A DNA stretch of 64,000 nucleotides from Trichoplax adhaerens. Its lineage: Eukaryota > Placozoa > Uniplacotomia > Trichoplacea > Trichoplacidae. The stretch is taken from positions 55,857 to 119,856 of the forward strand of contig NW_002060971.1 of the NCBI RefSeq assembly GCF_000150275.1, read 5' to 3'. The notes below the pieces were generated by a model that was given only the letters and a program-made list of their open reading frames with translations, had not been told where the DNA came from and ran no database searches. A program made the translations under genes and the position numbers. The first letter of the stretch is position 1; each line of letters starts with the position of its first letter. Positions 50,301 to 61,800 of the stretch are shown here, one piece after another.

Positions 50301-51095
50301 CACATATTGAAGAGAAAGATATTACAACGAAATAGATCGATATCTTCATGTTGACGTTGTATTCGATCACGCCAAAGACTATCCTGATCAAAGGACAATT
50401 TATAATACTATCATGGACTTACAAGGAAAGGCGCTAACTGATCTCTGTTCCTGCTTTGGACTATTTTAGCACAAAATTGATCCATGGCTTGTCTGCCTAT
50501 TTTATTACGAACTGCATTGATACGCAGTTAAGAAACATTGGTGTTGCAGTGAAGGCTTTTTTTCAACGCAATGTTGTATACAGGTCACTATTACAGTCTA
50601 TCCTACTGTCTCATTCTACCTTGCACAGTTTAAGTACAATCCATTATCCATACTTGATCGATTTAACTTGATTACAAGCACAAATGGTGTTGTTGATCAA
50701 GCTAGGCCTATTGCATGCTACTCTACGATCTATCATGTTGTCGGTTGTATCGTACAGCAGGACTATAGCATGTCCTGCAGCACAGCTTGCGTTCAAATTG
50801 ATTGGTTCAACATGAATCATTCAAACTTGACTTGACAAGGACTGCAGTCAAGTTGTTCACTCCGCTATACCATTATCCTATTAGCAAACTGGCATGCAAT
50901 CATTTAATCCTAAATCTACTGCACTGGTAATGCATGGATGGTAGTTGGAGCGCAGTCGACGCCAGCACGCCTACTGTCAACAAGACGAACAAGAAAGACT
51001 GTACTGTCAAGTGTTGGAGCAAGGATACAATCATGGAATATCAATGGATCTCCTAGAATAGACGCGATAAAAAACTGAGAAATCGGTGGTGACAT
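47337..51095 (-). CDS. AP4M1: AP-4 complex mu subunit
   Basis: Exons in coding order: 51095-51029, (one or two unresolved exons), 50275-50169, 49808-49712, 49549-49472, 49303-49220, 49071-49006, 48894-48828, 48670-48617, 48476-48370, 48182-48091, 47982-47935, 47859-47809, 47702-47532, 47457-47337. The N-terminus ISQFFIASILGDPLIFHD matches the AP-4 mu longin start. Further matches are GYVQTTSIDAL, the DVVERL-like YVDLREKLNVVFGAN, HESVELDRFEKERVISMRLP, TVMNYRIS with PLRLFPF, YAMNVIVRMPVPK and the final FEVPMFTCSKFRITYLK. AP4M1 is preferred over AP-1/2/3 mu because these blocks align with AP-4 specifically. AP-4 sorts cargo such as ATG9 from the trans-Golgi. About 35 residues after the first exon are unresolved: candidate pieces at 50442-50423 and near 50383 did not give a fully consistent phase. 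Confidence 0.88.
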
Positions 51096-52849
51096 TGCCA
51101 GTGTTGAAGTGGATTGCAGATAAGTGTGGAGGAGAGGAAGAAATGAATGATTTCTAGCCCAATTGGTGGATGGCATGCAGAGGAATTTCTCTTCGACCAT
51201 AGCCAAATCTCGATGGAGTTGAAGGTTGAAACCTTTTGAATCAGTAGACTACAGTGTACAGTACACAGATTACAGTACTTTTACTGTACACTGTACTGTA
51301 CTGGACTGGAGCTGGGAACGGTTCGGTTCGATACCTTTAAGATCTATACAGTATAACAGTACTGTACTGCGTTGGAAAAGAGACGAGCCAAATTGGCGAT
51401 TGAATTTCAATCGCCAATTTGGGCTGAGTACTGGGTCAAAATATCCAATTAAGAAAGCACTGTCAACGACTGTTGATGGCCGAAATGTGCAGGCTGTATC
51501 TTGGCTGCAAGAATGCAACCTTGACGCCGTCAGTGGCAGATTGCCAGTCCAAGTATACGCCTGTAGATGGACAGTAAAATCTTTTTTGGCCCATGCGTAG
51601 AAGCTTAGCGATTTTGTGTACCTGCACATACAGTACTTCGTAGTACAGTACTTGCATACAGTGTACAGTACATAAAATCGCGATTGTACAGAGTACAAAC
51701 TACTGTACTGGATTGTACAGTAGTGTCCTGCTCAGTGCTGCTTGCAGTACAGTATAGTACGTGAGAGTCGTGAGACTATGTGAGACAGTATAGCTCTGAG
51801 CGTGTTTGATCCGTCTTTCTGTCTTTCCGCTGTGAACTTATGGGATTTCGGGAAAAAAGGAAAAGTCCGCCACAGGATCAGGGACTACTGTACTAAAAAG
51901 AAAAAGAAAGAGAAGGAAAATGAAATGGTCGTTCACTATAGTCAATCCAAAATGCGGGGCCAATTATTTTATTGGCCATTTGAATTGAAACATCTATCTG
52001 AAGCGATAGCTGCCTACGATTCTCATCCAAATGAGCAACTTGAAGCTGTGGTTGGTTTGGAGCAGTGTAGTATCCGGTTTTAGTGATAGCGTCTACCAGA
52101 ATGACCATAAAAAGGATAGCCCATTGCTCGCCCCTCTCTAATACGGCCACCAATACAGTACTATACAGTGTACAGTGTACAGTAGTATCATTTTTGGACC
52201 GGCTGTTTACTGTAGTCTACAGTACAATAGCGTCACGGATGGCAGGGACTTGTTGATGCCATGGTGCCTACCGTCCATCCTTCCTTTCCTATCCGTTGCT
52301 CTTGTTTCCTTGCCATAACGACTGCAGTTTTTTGAAGAGGGGGAAAGAACAAAAAGAAACAGACAGACAAGAAAGACGGATGATGGCCCCAAGTGCATTG
52401 TGATGTCGCAAAGCAACGCGATGCGTTTTCAGCCAATCCAATCCAAGCTGCTACAATTGGCATTGAGATTGCCCCCCCCCTAAGGGCCAATCGATGAAAG
52501 CCACAATATAAAAGACGGCGACGGAGTTGGTAATGTCGACTCGAGCTACAAGAGTCCAGGAAAAAAGTTGCTCTTTCTTGTTGTAGACGAAGGGATTTGC
52601 TATTTCTGCTGCCCTGATTGGGCATTCATTGGTTGGAATTAAGTCTTTCCTTCTTCGATTTATTGCAATCGATCTTACCAACGATTCGATCCTTGGTTTA
52701 GACTGTTGAACATCCAAGCGTTGATCAACAAAGGCCGAAAAAATTAGACAACGAGTGTCCTACTCCAGACAACCGTCTATTGCTATACATAATCCTATTA
52801 TCGCCAACTTGCAAGGTTACCTTCCTCATCTTGTCATCGTCGATCGGTC
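51096..52849. promoter_or_regulatory. Divergent promoter region of AP4M1 and TFIIA genes, rich in CTGTAC motifs
   Basis: The 1.75 kb between the two start codons is G+C-richer than surrounding DNA and contains many CTGTAC/GTACAG repeats (51240-51380, 51625-51770, 52150-52230), a hairpin-forming palindrome and an uninterrupted run of C near 52475. Overlapping open frames on both strands are due to low AT content and repeats and have no family similarity. Regulatory function is inferred from location. Confidence 0.5.
51388..51422. repeat. 35-bp perfect palindrome (17-bp arms, 1-nt centre)
   Basis: The left arm ccaaattggcgattgaa is followed by t and then ttcaatcgccaatttgg, which is its exact reverse complement. 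It can form a stable hairpin or cruciform. It lies in the AP4M1-TFIIA intergenic region within the CTGTAC-rich block. Confidence 0.9.
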
Positions 52850-55800
52850 ATGGCTGGAGCAGGCAAGGAATCCACTCCCGTAAGTCGCTTCTAAGCTGAA
52901 TAAGATAGAGATGAGTAGCTACTGCGATGTTTCTGGACTATTGCATGTTCGTTATCCTTCGATGGAGATCGAAAAAAAATAGCGTATGGAGAGCCAGGCT
53001 CAGCGGTAGCCGGTGTTGCAACCGCTTGTATGTGACTCAAATCTTAGCCATCTTGGGCTAACTTTAGCCTCATCCTTTGTCTTGAAAGTAGAGCAAACAA
53101 CAAAGATGCAAATGCCTAGAACCGATGCACTAGTATTGGCTAATTGCCAACCAGTTGATAGCACTATGCTTGCTGTTTTATCGTCATTCTTTGCCTTGAG
53201 AGCATAGCACACCACTAAAATGCAATTCCTAGTATAGATGCAACATCCATGGCGAATAGTCAACCGTTTCATAGCGCCATGTTGGCTAGCTGATCGTCCA
53301 TTTTTGTCTTGAGAGCATAGCATACAACTAATATAAATCATAGCATGCAATCCCTAGCAAAGGACGAGATGCAACATCCATAGCGAATAGTCAACTATTT
53401 TATAACGTTATATTGCCTTACCTTATCCTGATGCTTTGCTTCCAAAGCATAGCACGCAATTAACATGCAATCCATAGTACAGATGCAACATAAATAGCTG
53501 TGCACCAAGTGGTTCCACAACATGGCGACAGTCGATCCTGAATCGAGATCAAATATGGTAATGGCTGAGAATTAGAAGAATTTAACACAGTCAATCATCA
53601 ATGAGTCGTCATAGTAGCGTGGAGTGAAACTGTGAAATCAAGTGCATGTTGTTGATAAAATCAAGGGGGAATTACAACTGCAGCAATAGGTAGCTTGATC
53701 ATGCTAGTAGTACAGCATGTCTTACTGACTTCGCAAGAATACACAATCTATAACGGAAACAAGCTTTGACAACTTTGCTTTTCAATCTATCTTAAGATTC
53801 AAAATCCAACTTGCCATGGCTGATCAGGATGATCGTGGTTGTTGTGCATGGAGCTCTTCTTCATACTCACCTGCTAAACTCCTTCACTTAGCATATCCTT
53901 ATTTCAATGTACTCGTACACTATTTTCCCACTTTTGGCATAGTCAATAGCACGATGGAAGCTTGATAAACGTATAAAGTAAGCTACTTTTGCTACAATTC
54001 TGTACTCAATAGTATTGATAGCAGCTGTCATCAATCTTCTACTGTAATTGAACTACCATTTCTCATACTCTAGCGCTAAATCATTTACTATACAGCATTG
54101 TTAATTATTCTATAAATCATATTGAGAATCCTTTCAGTCGAGATCCAAACGATACCAACAATCAGTGGGCAATGCCTAGCAACCAATTTTATCTAGGGTT
54201 GTCCAATTTCGGGATTGATCACAACTTATACAGTCGATTTCGCTACTGCTGCTGCATTAAGATAGCTCAATCTAAAAAATACTATAGGTTACCGTGCTGG
54301 TTATGCGGTAGAAATAACATAGTTTAAAGTGGAACTACGCTGACCTTGTGTTGTATTCCTTGTTGGCAAAGGTTGCAATTCAACCTACTTGTTTTGACTT
54401 GACTCTCTGTGCCCCCTTCACATAGTTTGAATAATCCCTACTTTGCTTACGTGATATGCATGCAATCCATTTGGATGACAAGATCACTGGGTATTTTTAG
54501 TCTAATTCCCTATGTAGGATATAGTCTGTAGGAGACAAGAATACGCTATCCTGATATCGAAAGGGATGAACATGAACTTCATTAGAATATTTTACAATAT
54601 TGACGGTAGTAAAGTACTAGTTCTCATACGCTAGACTGTATAGAAGAGGGGATTCTATACAAACAGTAACTGATCTACTGTATTCCAAGAGACGCTTATA
54701 CGTACATGTAGATATCCACTAATATTTAGCAATCACTGCTATTGTACAGTAGTATATCGAATAAATGTATTTGATATCATAATGCTAGAATGCTGTATTA
54801 AAATTAGTATCAATAGGCTATTGAATGATATTTGTGTAGCAGTTTAAATCGTCTTGACATGATATGACTTCTAGGCTGGTCTCTACCATTACGTTATTAA
54901 TGATGTTATTAGAAGTATACGCCAATCTTTTCTAAATCGTGGTGTCGATGAACAAGTTTTACAAGAGTTAAAATCGGTAACTAAAAAATAAAAATAACTA
55001 CATAAATAGTATTATAAATTGGACAACCGTTGCTGGCCGATTGAATAATCAACTTTTTTGGTCAATTCATGATCCATTGCATACCTAGTAAGGTTAATAA
55101 CATCTGACATAATTATACCTTAGCAGTGGGAACTTAAAATTGTTCAATCGAGATCGGTCAAAGAATTTGTTGCCGAAGATCAACGTACAGCAAGTGCATC
55201 AAATGTTATGTACCCACATGGCAATAGGTTTCCTATAGACGCTTTATCTCAGGTAAAGACTACGTAGGAAATGTCTGCCTCATGCAATGTTCTAGTCGAT
55301 GGTATAATACTTATTGTTTATTCTTTGATTTTATGCTCTGGCTAACATAATTCTACTATTTTAATTAACTTAGGTTAATAATACCAGGCATAGCAAAGGT
55401 ACTTTTAGTGTATATATATTTACGTCTCAAACCAAGTGCTTATTAAGTAAGTGTCATTGATGACTTTCTCCAATCAACATTTTTCTTTGATTAGATAATG
55501 CCTCCGAATTTCCGTCTTATTCTGCAAGTACTGGAGCAAAATCGGCTAAAGTAAATCTCAACAAGTTATTACTTACCAATTGCAATCAAATTGTAAAATT
55601 GAAATGGACTTTCTGACGTAATGTGTATATATTACTATAATTAGAATACCTCCAGGAGAGTAGTAAATCAAAATGATGGCGCAGACGACGATGATGATGA
55701 CGATGATGAAGATGATGATGAAGAGGCCGTATCTTCTGATGAAAGCGAAGCAGAGTCTGGCCCGGCTTCGGATAAAGCTGCATATGCCGATGACGGAGCT

Positions 55801-56198
55801 AACAAAGAGGTAGCAGTTATTCATACTACTACAACAATGACCATCTAATAATGCAATAGTTCCATTTATTAAACCCTCTGTATTATTGACCTATACGATA
55901 TATGGCAGCTTGAGGATGATGAGCCATTAAATACAGATGATGACGCTTCGGATGAAGACGATATTGACTCGTTTGAATGCGATAATGTTATTGTTTGTCA
56001 ATATGATAAGGTTGGTTGGAGTTCTGAATATTTTACTGTAGTGATTGCTAGAAATGTGATACTGACATCATTGAAAATCTATTTTAGGTTACTCGTGCCA
56101 GATCGAAATGGAAACTACATTTAAAAGATGGTATCATGAACATAGGTGGAAATGACTACGTTTTTAATAAAGCTAGTGGAGATTGTGATTGGGCTTAG
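52850..56198 (+). CDS. GTF2A1: Transcription initiation factor IIA alpha/beta precursor, 7 exons, 226 aa
   Basis: Exons: 52850-52879, 54875-54976, 55127-55252, 55495-55550, 55656-55809, 55909-56010, 56088-56198; phases agree. The N-terminal helical domain (YHYVINDVIRSIRQSFLNRG then VDEQVLQELK and WELKIVQSRSV) matches the alpha part. After a short linker come an Asp/Glu-rich acidic region and the beta barrel (CDNVIVCQYDK, then SKWKLHLKDGIMNIGGNDYV and FNKASGDCDW), which contacts TBP and DNA. TFIIA stabilises TBP on the promoter. At 226 aa it is far shorter than the human precursor (376 aa), because the Gln-rich linker is almost absent. A Q-N-D-G-A-D-D stretch at the start of the acidic region resembles the Taspase1 cleavage site. 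The first intron is nearly 2 kb and carries a tandem array. Confidence 0.95.
53030..53500. repeat. Tandem repeat in TFIIA intron 1, about 110-120 bp unit
   Basis: Four degenerate copies share 'cttgagagcatagcac', 'caatccctagta', 'agatgcaacatccat', 'ggcgaatagtcaac' and 'atagcgccatgtt'. The unit is less AT-rich than other arrays in the window. Confidence 0.8.
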
Positions 56199-58876
56199 CT
56201 GAGAAATTGTATAGTAACTTATATCTTCAATTGATTAGATAGAAAAAGAAAAATCTGATAGTTATCAAGTACTTATTAGTGTATGTCGACTTTGCATGAA
56301 ATGATAATATTTCTAGTCATTTTTGGATAAAAAAAGCTAACTATTTGATATAATTGATTATACTTGGTGGTTTCTTGTTATTTATATTGCAAAAAACATT
56401 CTATCAATCCAGTAATGTTAACGCTAATCTTTATTAAGCGTATGCCTGCCATGACTTACTCGAGTGCCATGATGGCGATACAGTATATACAACAAAATGC
56501 TCTACTATATTATTTATTCTTCCTTTAGTGGTGATGTATTTCCATTAAAGGGAATAGCTTTTCCTTTTTTTTATCTTTGAATCACAATTAAATTGATCCC
56601 TAATCATTTATCTTTCCTGTAATAACTTTTTCTCCCCTGAAGTAGAGTGAAGTGCAATACTATGTTATCAAGAAACATTTTGTATCAAAGTAAATGCATA
56701 TCCTTAACAGTATTATAGCAAGAACGAACTAAATCAAAGCGTTTATTGGTTATCCTGGAGAAATATTGATTCAGTGCTGCAGTTGTCTATCGCTCTTGTC
56801 AGCTCTGGTGATACTAGTTTCTACACAGAATTACTGACGTAATACTCATGTTAACATTTTTATCGCTACTGTCTGTAGACTAAATAACTACTAACATAAA
56901 TAAACGGCAATGCATATATTGCATCTTAATAAAAGAACTTTTTTTCTGTCTACAACAGTATTCTTTACATGTACACATATAAGAAGCCGACAAATCAAAA
57001 AAATGGCACGAAACTTTGTTATGAACCAAAGTTACTGCCTAAAAGTGTCAGCAGTTGGCTTTAAGTTAAAGATTTCAATCAATAATAATACAGTACACCT
57101 AGCCTAACTCTTAACTGTGTTATCATATATGCCGTGCTGACACGAATGCTGGCAGAACTATTCAAATAGCTTGTTATGTTATGTAGCGCATCGAAATATA
57201 ATGTACATGAAAGGTAGCTAGAGTTTTTGACCATCCGAAGTTCTACTCATAATATTATCCTATGTAAGTGTTCAAACATATATTAGCACTTGTAGATTTA
57301 AAAGAGTGACATTATTACTGTACTAGTTCGTGCATAAGACGTCGATCAGATAATAACCTCGGCCAATAAAGTTAGAAAAAGTTAATGCTCTCCATTTCAC
57401 CCATAGAGGTTATTTTGTTTACCACTATACTTTCACCTTCATGATATGAAGCACTCATCGTTTGAAGTAGTCCCAAAGACAAGAAACGTATGAATCCAAG
57501 TTCCCTAACAATTAAGAGTTATGTGATGGAATCGCTAGAGACATACTACTAACCGATAACAAAGGTAACCGCTTAATAGAAGTCAATAATAATAATTTAA
57601 AAAAAATTGCTCTAAGCAGTAGATTTGATAGCATCATGCTTCGTGACTATAAAATGTCTACACTACTCATAAAACAACTGCACAGTTGTTCAATTCTTCA
57701 TAGGCATTTATACTTAGGCGTCACAATATATATTATTAGTTTCTTAAACGCGCTAATTTAGTATGACAAAAATAAGCTAAAACTAAATATTGAATAATCA
57801 ATCACTTACATTTACTTAATTTGTTATAAGTCAACATTTTAATAGTCTTCCTACTGGGTAAAAGAGCTACATATTGTAGTAAGATGGTGTTGGTATAAGA
57901 TTTTTAAAAATATCTTGTGTCAGTAAAATACAATGCTAGAAATAATTACATGTGCATGATGTGCTAAATAATCAAGAGTGATAACGAAGGCATATACATA
58001 CATATATATATATATGTTATATATATATGTATATTTCTATCGTAAACTAATAATAAGACAAGAGGTAATAATAAATACAATTTAAAATTGTACTGGTAGA
58101 ATGTCGTACCCAATATAATTTAGGATTATAAACAAATTGTCGATAAAATGGATGTATTATGTCTAAATAAATCTAATTCCTCGTGATTAAAAATAATAAA
58201 AACCCTTCTCTACAAATTAGAAAGATTGCTTGCAAATTTTTTATGACATGGTGAAAAAATTTTAAACGAATTCTAGATTGTAAACAACAGGTGCCATATG
58301 TCTGTGAGCACGATAAAATATTACATAGTATGATAGAAATTTGAATGTAAGGCTAGATCAAGCTTATATAATTAATAAATTTTGGAGGATAAAGCTGGGT
58401 TGATAAGCCAGTTACTAAAATGTGGCAAGAATTGGTGATTTAACTAACAAACGAATAATAGCTGATTTCATTAAAACTTAACAAATTAAATAATATTTTA
58501 CCCATCACGTTAATCAGTATATATTTTTAAAAACAATTTCTGGTGATTTTATTTTTAATTAAATATCCTCGGTGAATGATAAAATATCAGTGCTTCATTA
58601 CATAAAATAGAGAGGACAAAAGGTATCATGAATTTTTGCCGGTAGATTTTCGATTAGTTGCAACCTAAATAATAAATTTGCAATGTAGCTACCAATTCTG
58701 GCTAGCTAGGTGACTGGTTGATGTACGAGTAAATGTAAACACAGCTTTTTCCTTGTAAGCCATGCCGTTCACTTCGAAGATGAGAATTGGCTAGCTACCA
58801 TGGCACACCGTTATTAGGATTGAGTGAAGGGACAAATTGAAGACCATTAGATGGTAATAATAGTATTCAGAATCCT
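56199..58876. other. Convergent intergenic region between TFIIA and PLC-beta
   Basis: About 2.7 kb without a supported gene. It holds the 3' ends of both neighbours and a short AT-dinucleotide palindromic run near 57995-58035. Open frames here are short and AT-driven. Confidence 0.5.
57990..58036. repeat. AT dinucleotide repeat with palindromic symmetry
   Basis: Alternating 'catacatatatatatatat' runs into 'gttatatatatatgtatat', giving an imperfect inverted repeat about 45 bp long. Confidence 0.7.
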
Positions 58877-61800
58877 TCAACCTTCATCACGAATGATTTC
58901 TTGACGCTGCGTTTCATACTCGTCTTTAATAGATTTCTCTTCCTAGTTGATAAAGTGTCAGCTATTGTTAATACTAAGAATTGAATTAACTACAATTTTC
59001 GTAAATGATGCGTTATCGACAAAATAAATCTTATAATATGAAAGGATTTAAAAATAAACACTCAACAGGCAATACTGCAATTTACCTTTTTCCTTTCATT
59101 ACCAAGCTCTTCTGCAAGTTCTTGAAATCTACTTTCTAAATCTGCAATTTCCTTTTCTTGCTTATTCTTTAGCTACAAAACATTCAAGGAGAATTTAGTA
59201 ATAGTTATAAATATCGCAATATTTAACTACTAACTGACCACAAAAATAGATTAATAATACAGCACATTGCCGGTCCAAATGATTACCTTGTGTGTTTCTT
59301 GGACCGCGTCTTCTACCATTTTACGTCTCACTTCACTTTTCAAGCTAATCATATTTAAAAAAGCACCAAGTTATTAGTACTTAATACTTATTACAAATCT
59401 TGTTTTTTACTTTCTAACAGCAAAACTTATTAATAATAATTATAATTAGTAATATAGTTTTTATCGGAAATAAGAACCTTCGAAGCTCATGTTTATCAGT
59501 AGTAGTTTTGGAGACAGTTTTAATTTCTTCTTTAGTTCTAACCGCCAAATATTTTTTCATGCTACATTCCTCCCTAAAATAAATTATAAAAATATACTTA
59601 TAATGTACTCGTAATAACAGATAATAAATTTAATGCTTAAGTAAAAAGATCTTCATGTTATCAATACATTCGATTACGGGCACTGTATACATATATTAGG
59701 GTGCAATTGTAATCATATAGTTGTCTAATGAAAAAGTTCATTAAAAAAGTACTATTTACAGAAGCACAAGTGTATTACAGAAATAACCAATCAAGACTAT
59801 GAAAGATTTGTAAATCTGCAAAAATATTAATGACAAGTGGTATGTACGATAACTCCGATAATAATTTCAACCAGATTGACAGATAGTTTCGGGCAGCAAT
59901 TGTACTATTATCATAGTAAGTACCCATAAAAATTAAGTCAATATCGTTTTGCACGTATTAATACAGTATCTGAGAGAAGATATTATAGTAAAAATCGTAA
60001 TCTATCTTCAACAATGCCATAGTATAAATGTGATTTTGTAATTTTACAAAGGGGCTGTACTACACGAGTACATGTACAACGTAGACTGCACTAGTCAGTA
60101 ACATGCCACTGTAACAACAATATGCCACCATGTTGTACTAGTAAGATTTTGTAACTGGTGCCTTAAAGCTTACTTTTCGTGAGCTTGCTGTAACTTTTTT
60201 TTGCTTGAAATTTCATATTTCTCTAGCAATTTCTCCTTAATATCGAATTCCTAAATAATTAAAAAAACTTTATATAGATACTGCATTACAAAGAATCTGC
60301 TATTTTATTACTACTATTAAAATTAAATAACGTAATTAGAATGGCATGATAGTAAATGTCCGGTGATATACTACTAACAGTTTTTAAGTGCTTCATTCTT
60401 AATTCGTAAAATGCTTCAACTTGACAAAGCAAAAGTTTCTGCATTTCTGATTTTTGTTCATTTTCCAACCACGTAATATTATTGACCTAATCAGTGCAAT
60501 TAAATTGATTTTAGAATATAAATCTATTTAGGTGATAGCAAGCGTAATGAGTAACAAATTTTTTTGTAAAATCAAAATTAATGATACCTGAGAACCAGTA
60601 GGTTTATTGTTCCTATATTAGTCGGATTAGTATTTTGCGAATTTTAGAACAAGCAAAAATTAAAATAAAGGACAAGTTTGAATGGAAGCGGCAACTGCAG
60701 TTCGATTAGTTTTTCACATTAGCTAACGCTTAAAGTACAGTCAATTATTCGTGATGATTGAAACCGTAATTATTATATAGTTACTTGCTAAGTAATGTAG
60801 TTGTTATGCCAATATATAATATTACAACAAGATTTACTTACTTAGGAGAAATTGGCGATTCATTTTGGCGTAATTTACTCAAATTTTCGTTGTGTACTTT
60901 TGCTAACGTTGATTTAGACTATTAACAGTACATAATTATCCACATTAATAGCATTTCAAAACTGTATTACCATTTGTTAACTGTTAAACATATAATTTAC
61001 TTTTAAATGCTTTTTCATCACAGCTCTTGCTTCTTGTTCATTAAGGGACTGTTGCTTTTTGAAAGTCTAAAAGAAATGAATAGATACAGACGATTAGCAA
61101 CATACATAACATAATTTATAAATGAAAATAAGATAGAATAATTACTTTTTTATTTTCAACCACTACTAAATCATAGTTTCTTTCCATAGTTGGTTCTGGC
61201 TCAACATGATTAGTTTGGCCTTGAATCTTAGTACCATTGCCATCACTGCTGATTTTCTTTGGCACCGGTTGGGGAGGATTCGTCTTATCATGCGAATGAG
61301 GCGTAACCGGATTTCGAGATTGAGGAGGATTGTGTGGAGGATTAAATTTGCTTTGAGAATCTTGTTTTACTGATGATTTCCCGTTATTTGTCTCCTAATT
61401 GATATAAATACATTAATCAACTGCTTAACTTAAGCTATGCTTTCATCTTGAATGGCGTATGCTATAGGAATATACAGGCTACGATGTACTCCGATTACCC
61501 CCTGCGCATCGTCTTCGTCCATTAACTCAGCCAATTGTTCTGTCCTTTTTTCAACTGCGGATTGGAAGTTAATAGGATCAGCCAAAGCGGCAGCAAAGTC
61601 TTTTAAAGTTTAAAATAGATAATTAGACTCCAACAGTGAATTTATAACCTGAGAAGGAAATTAGGGTTAGGAAATTTTTATGATCATTTAATTTTGATAT
61701 CATACCAGCTAGACCTCCCGGAACGTAATCATTGACATCAATCTTGACAAAAATTGTAGCTGCGTTTACTAACATATTCGATTCTGAACGCAACTGAATT

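Noticed and set aside
51226-52717. Several overlapping 60-140 aa open frames on both strands
   Set aside because: Region is less AT-rich and repetitive so long frames arise by chance; frames overlap antisense to each other and match no family.
52990-53030. Second D-arm-like stretch (GGCTCAGCGGTAGC) in TFIIA intron 1
   Set aside because: No matching T arm or acceptor stem; it lies at the edge of a tandem array.
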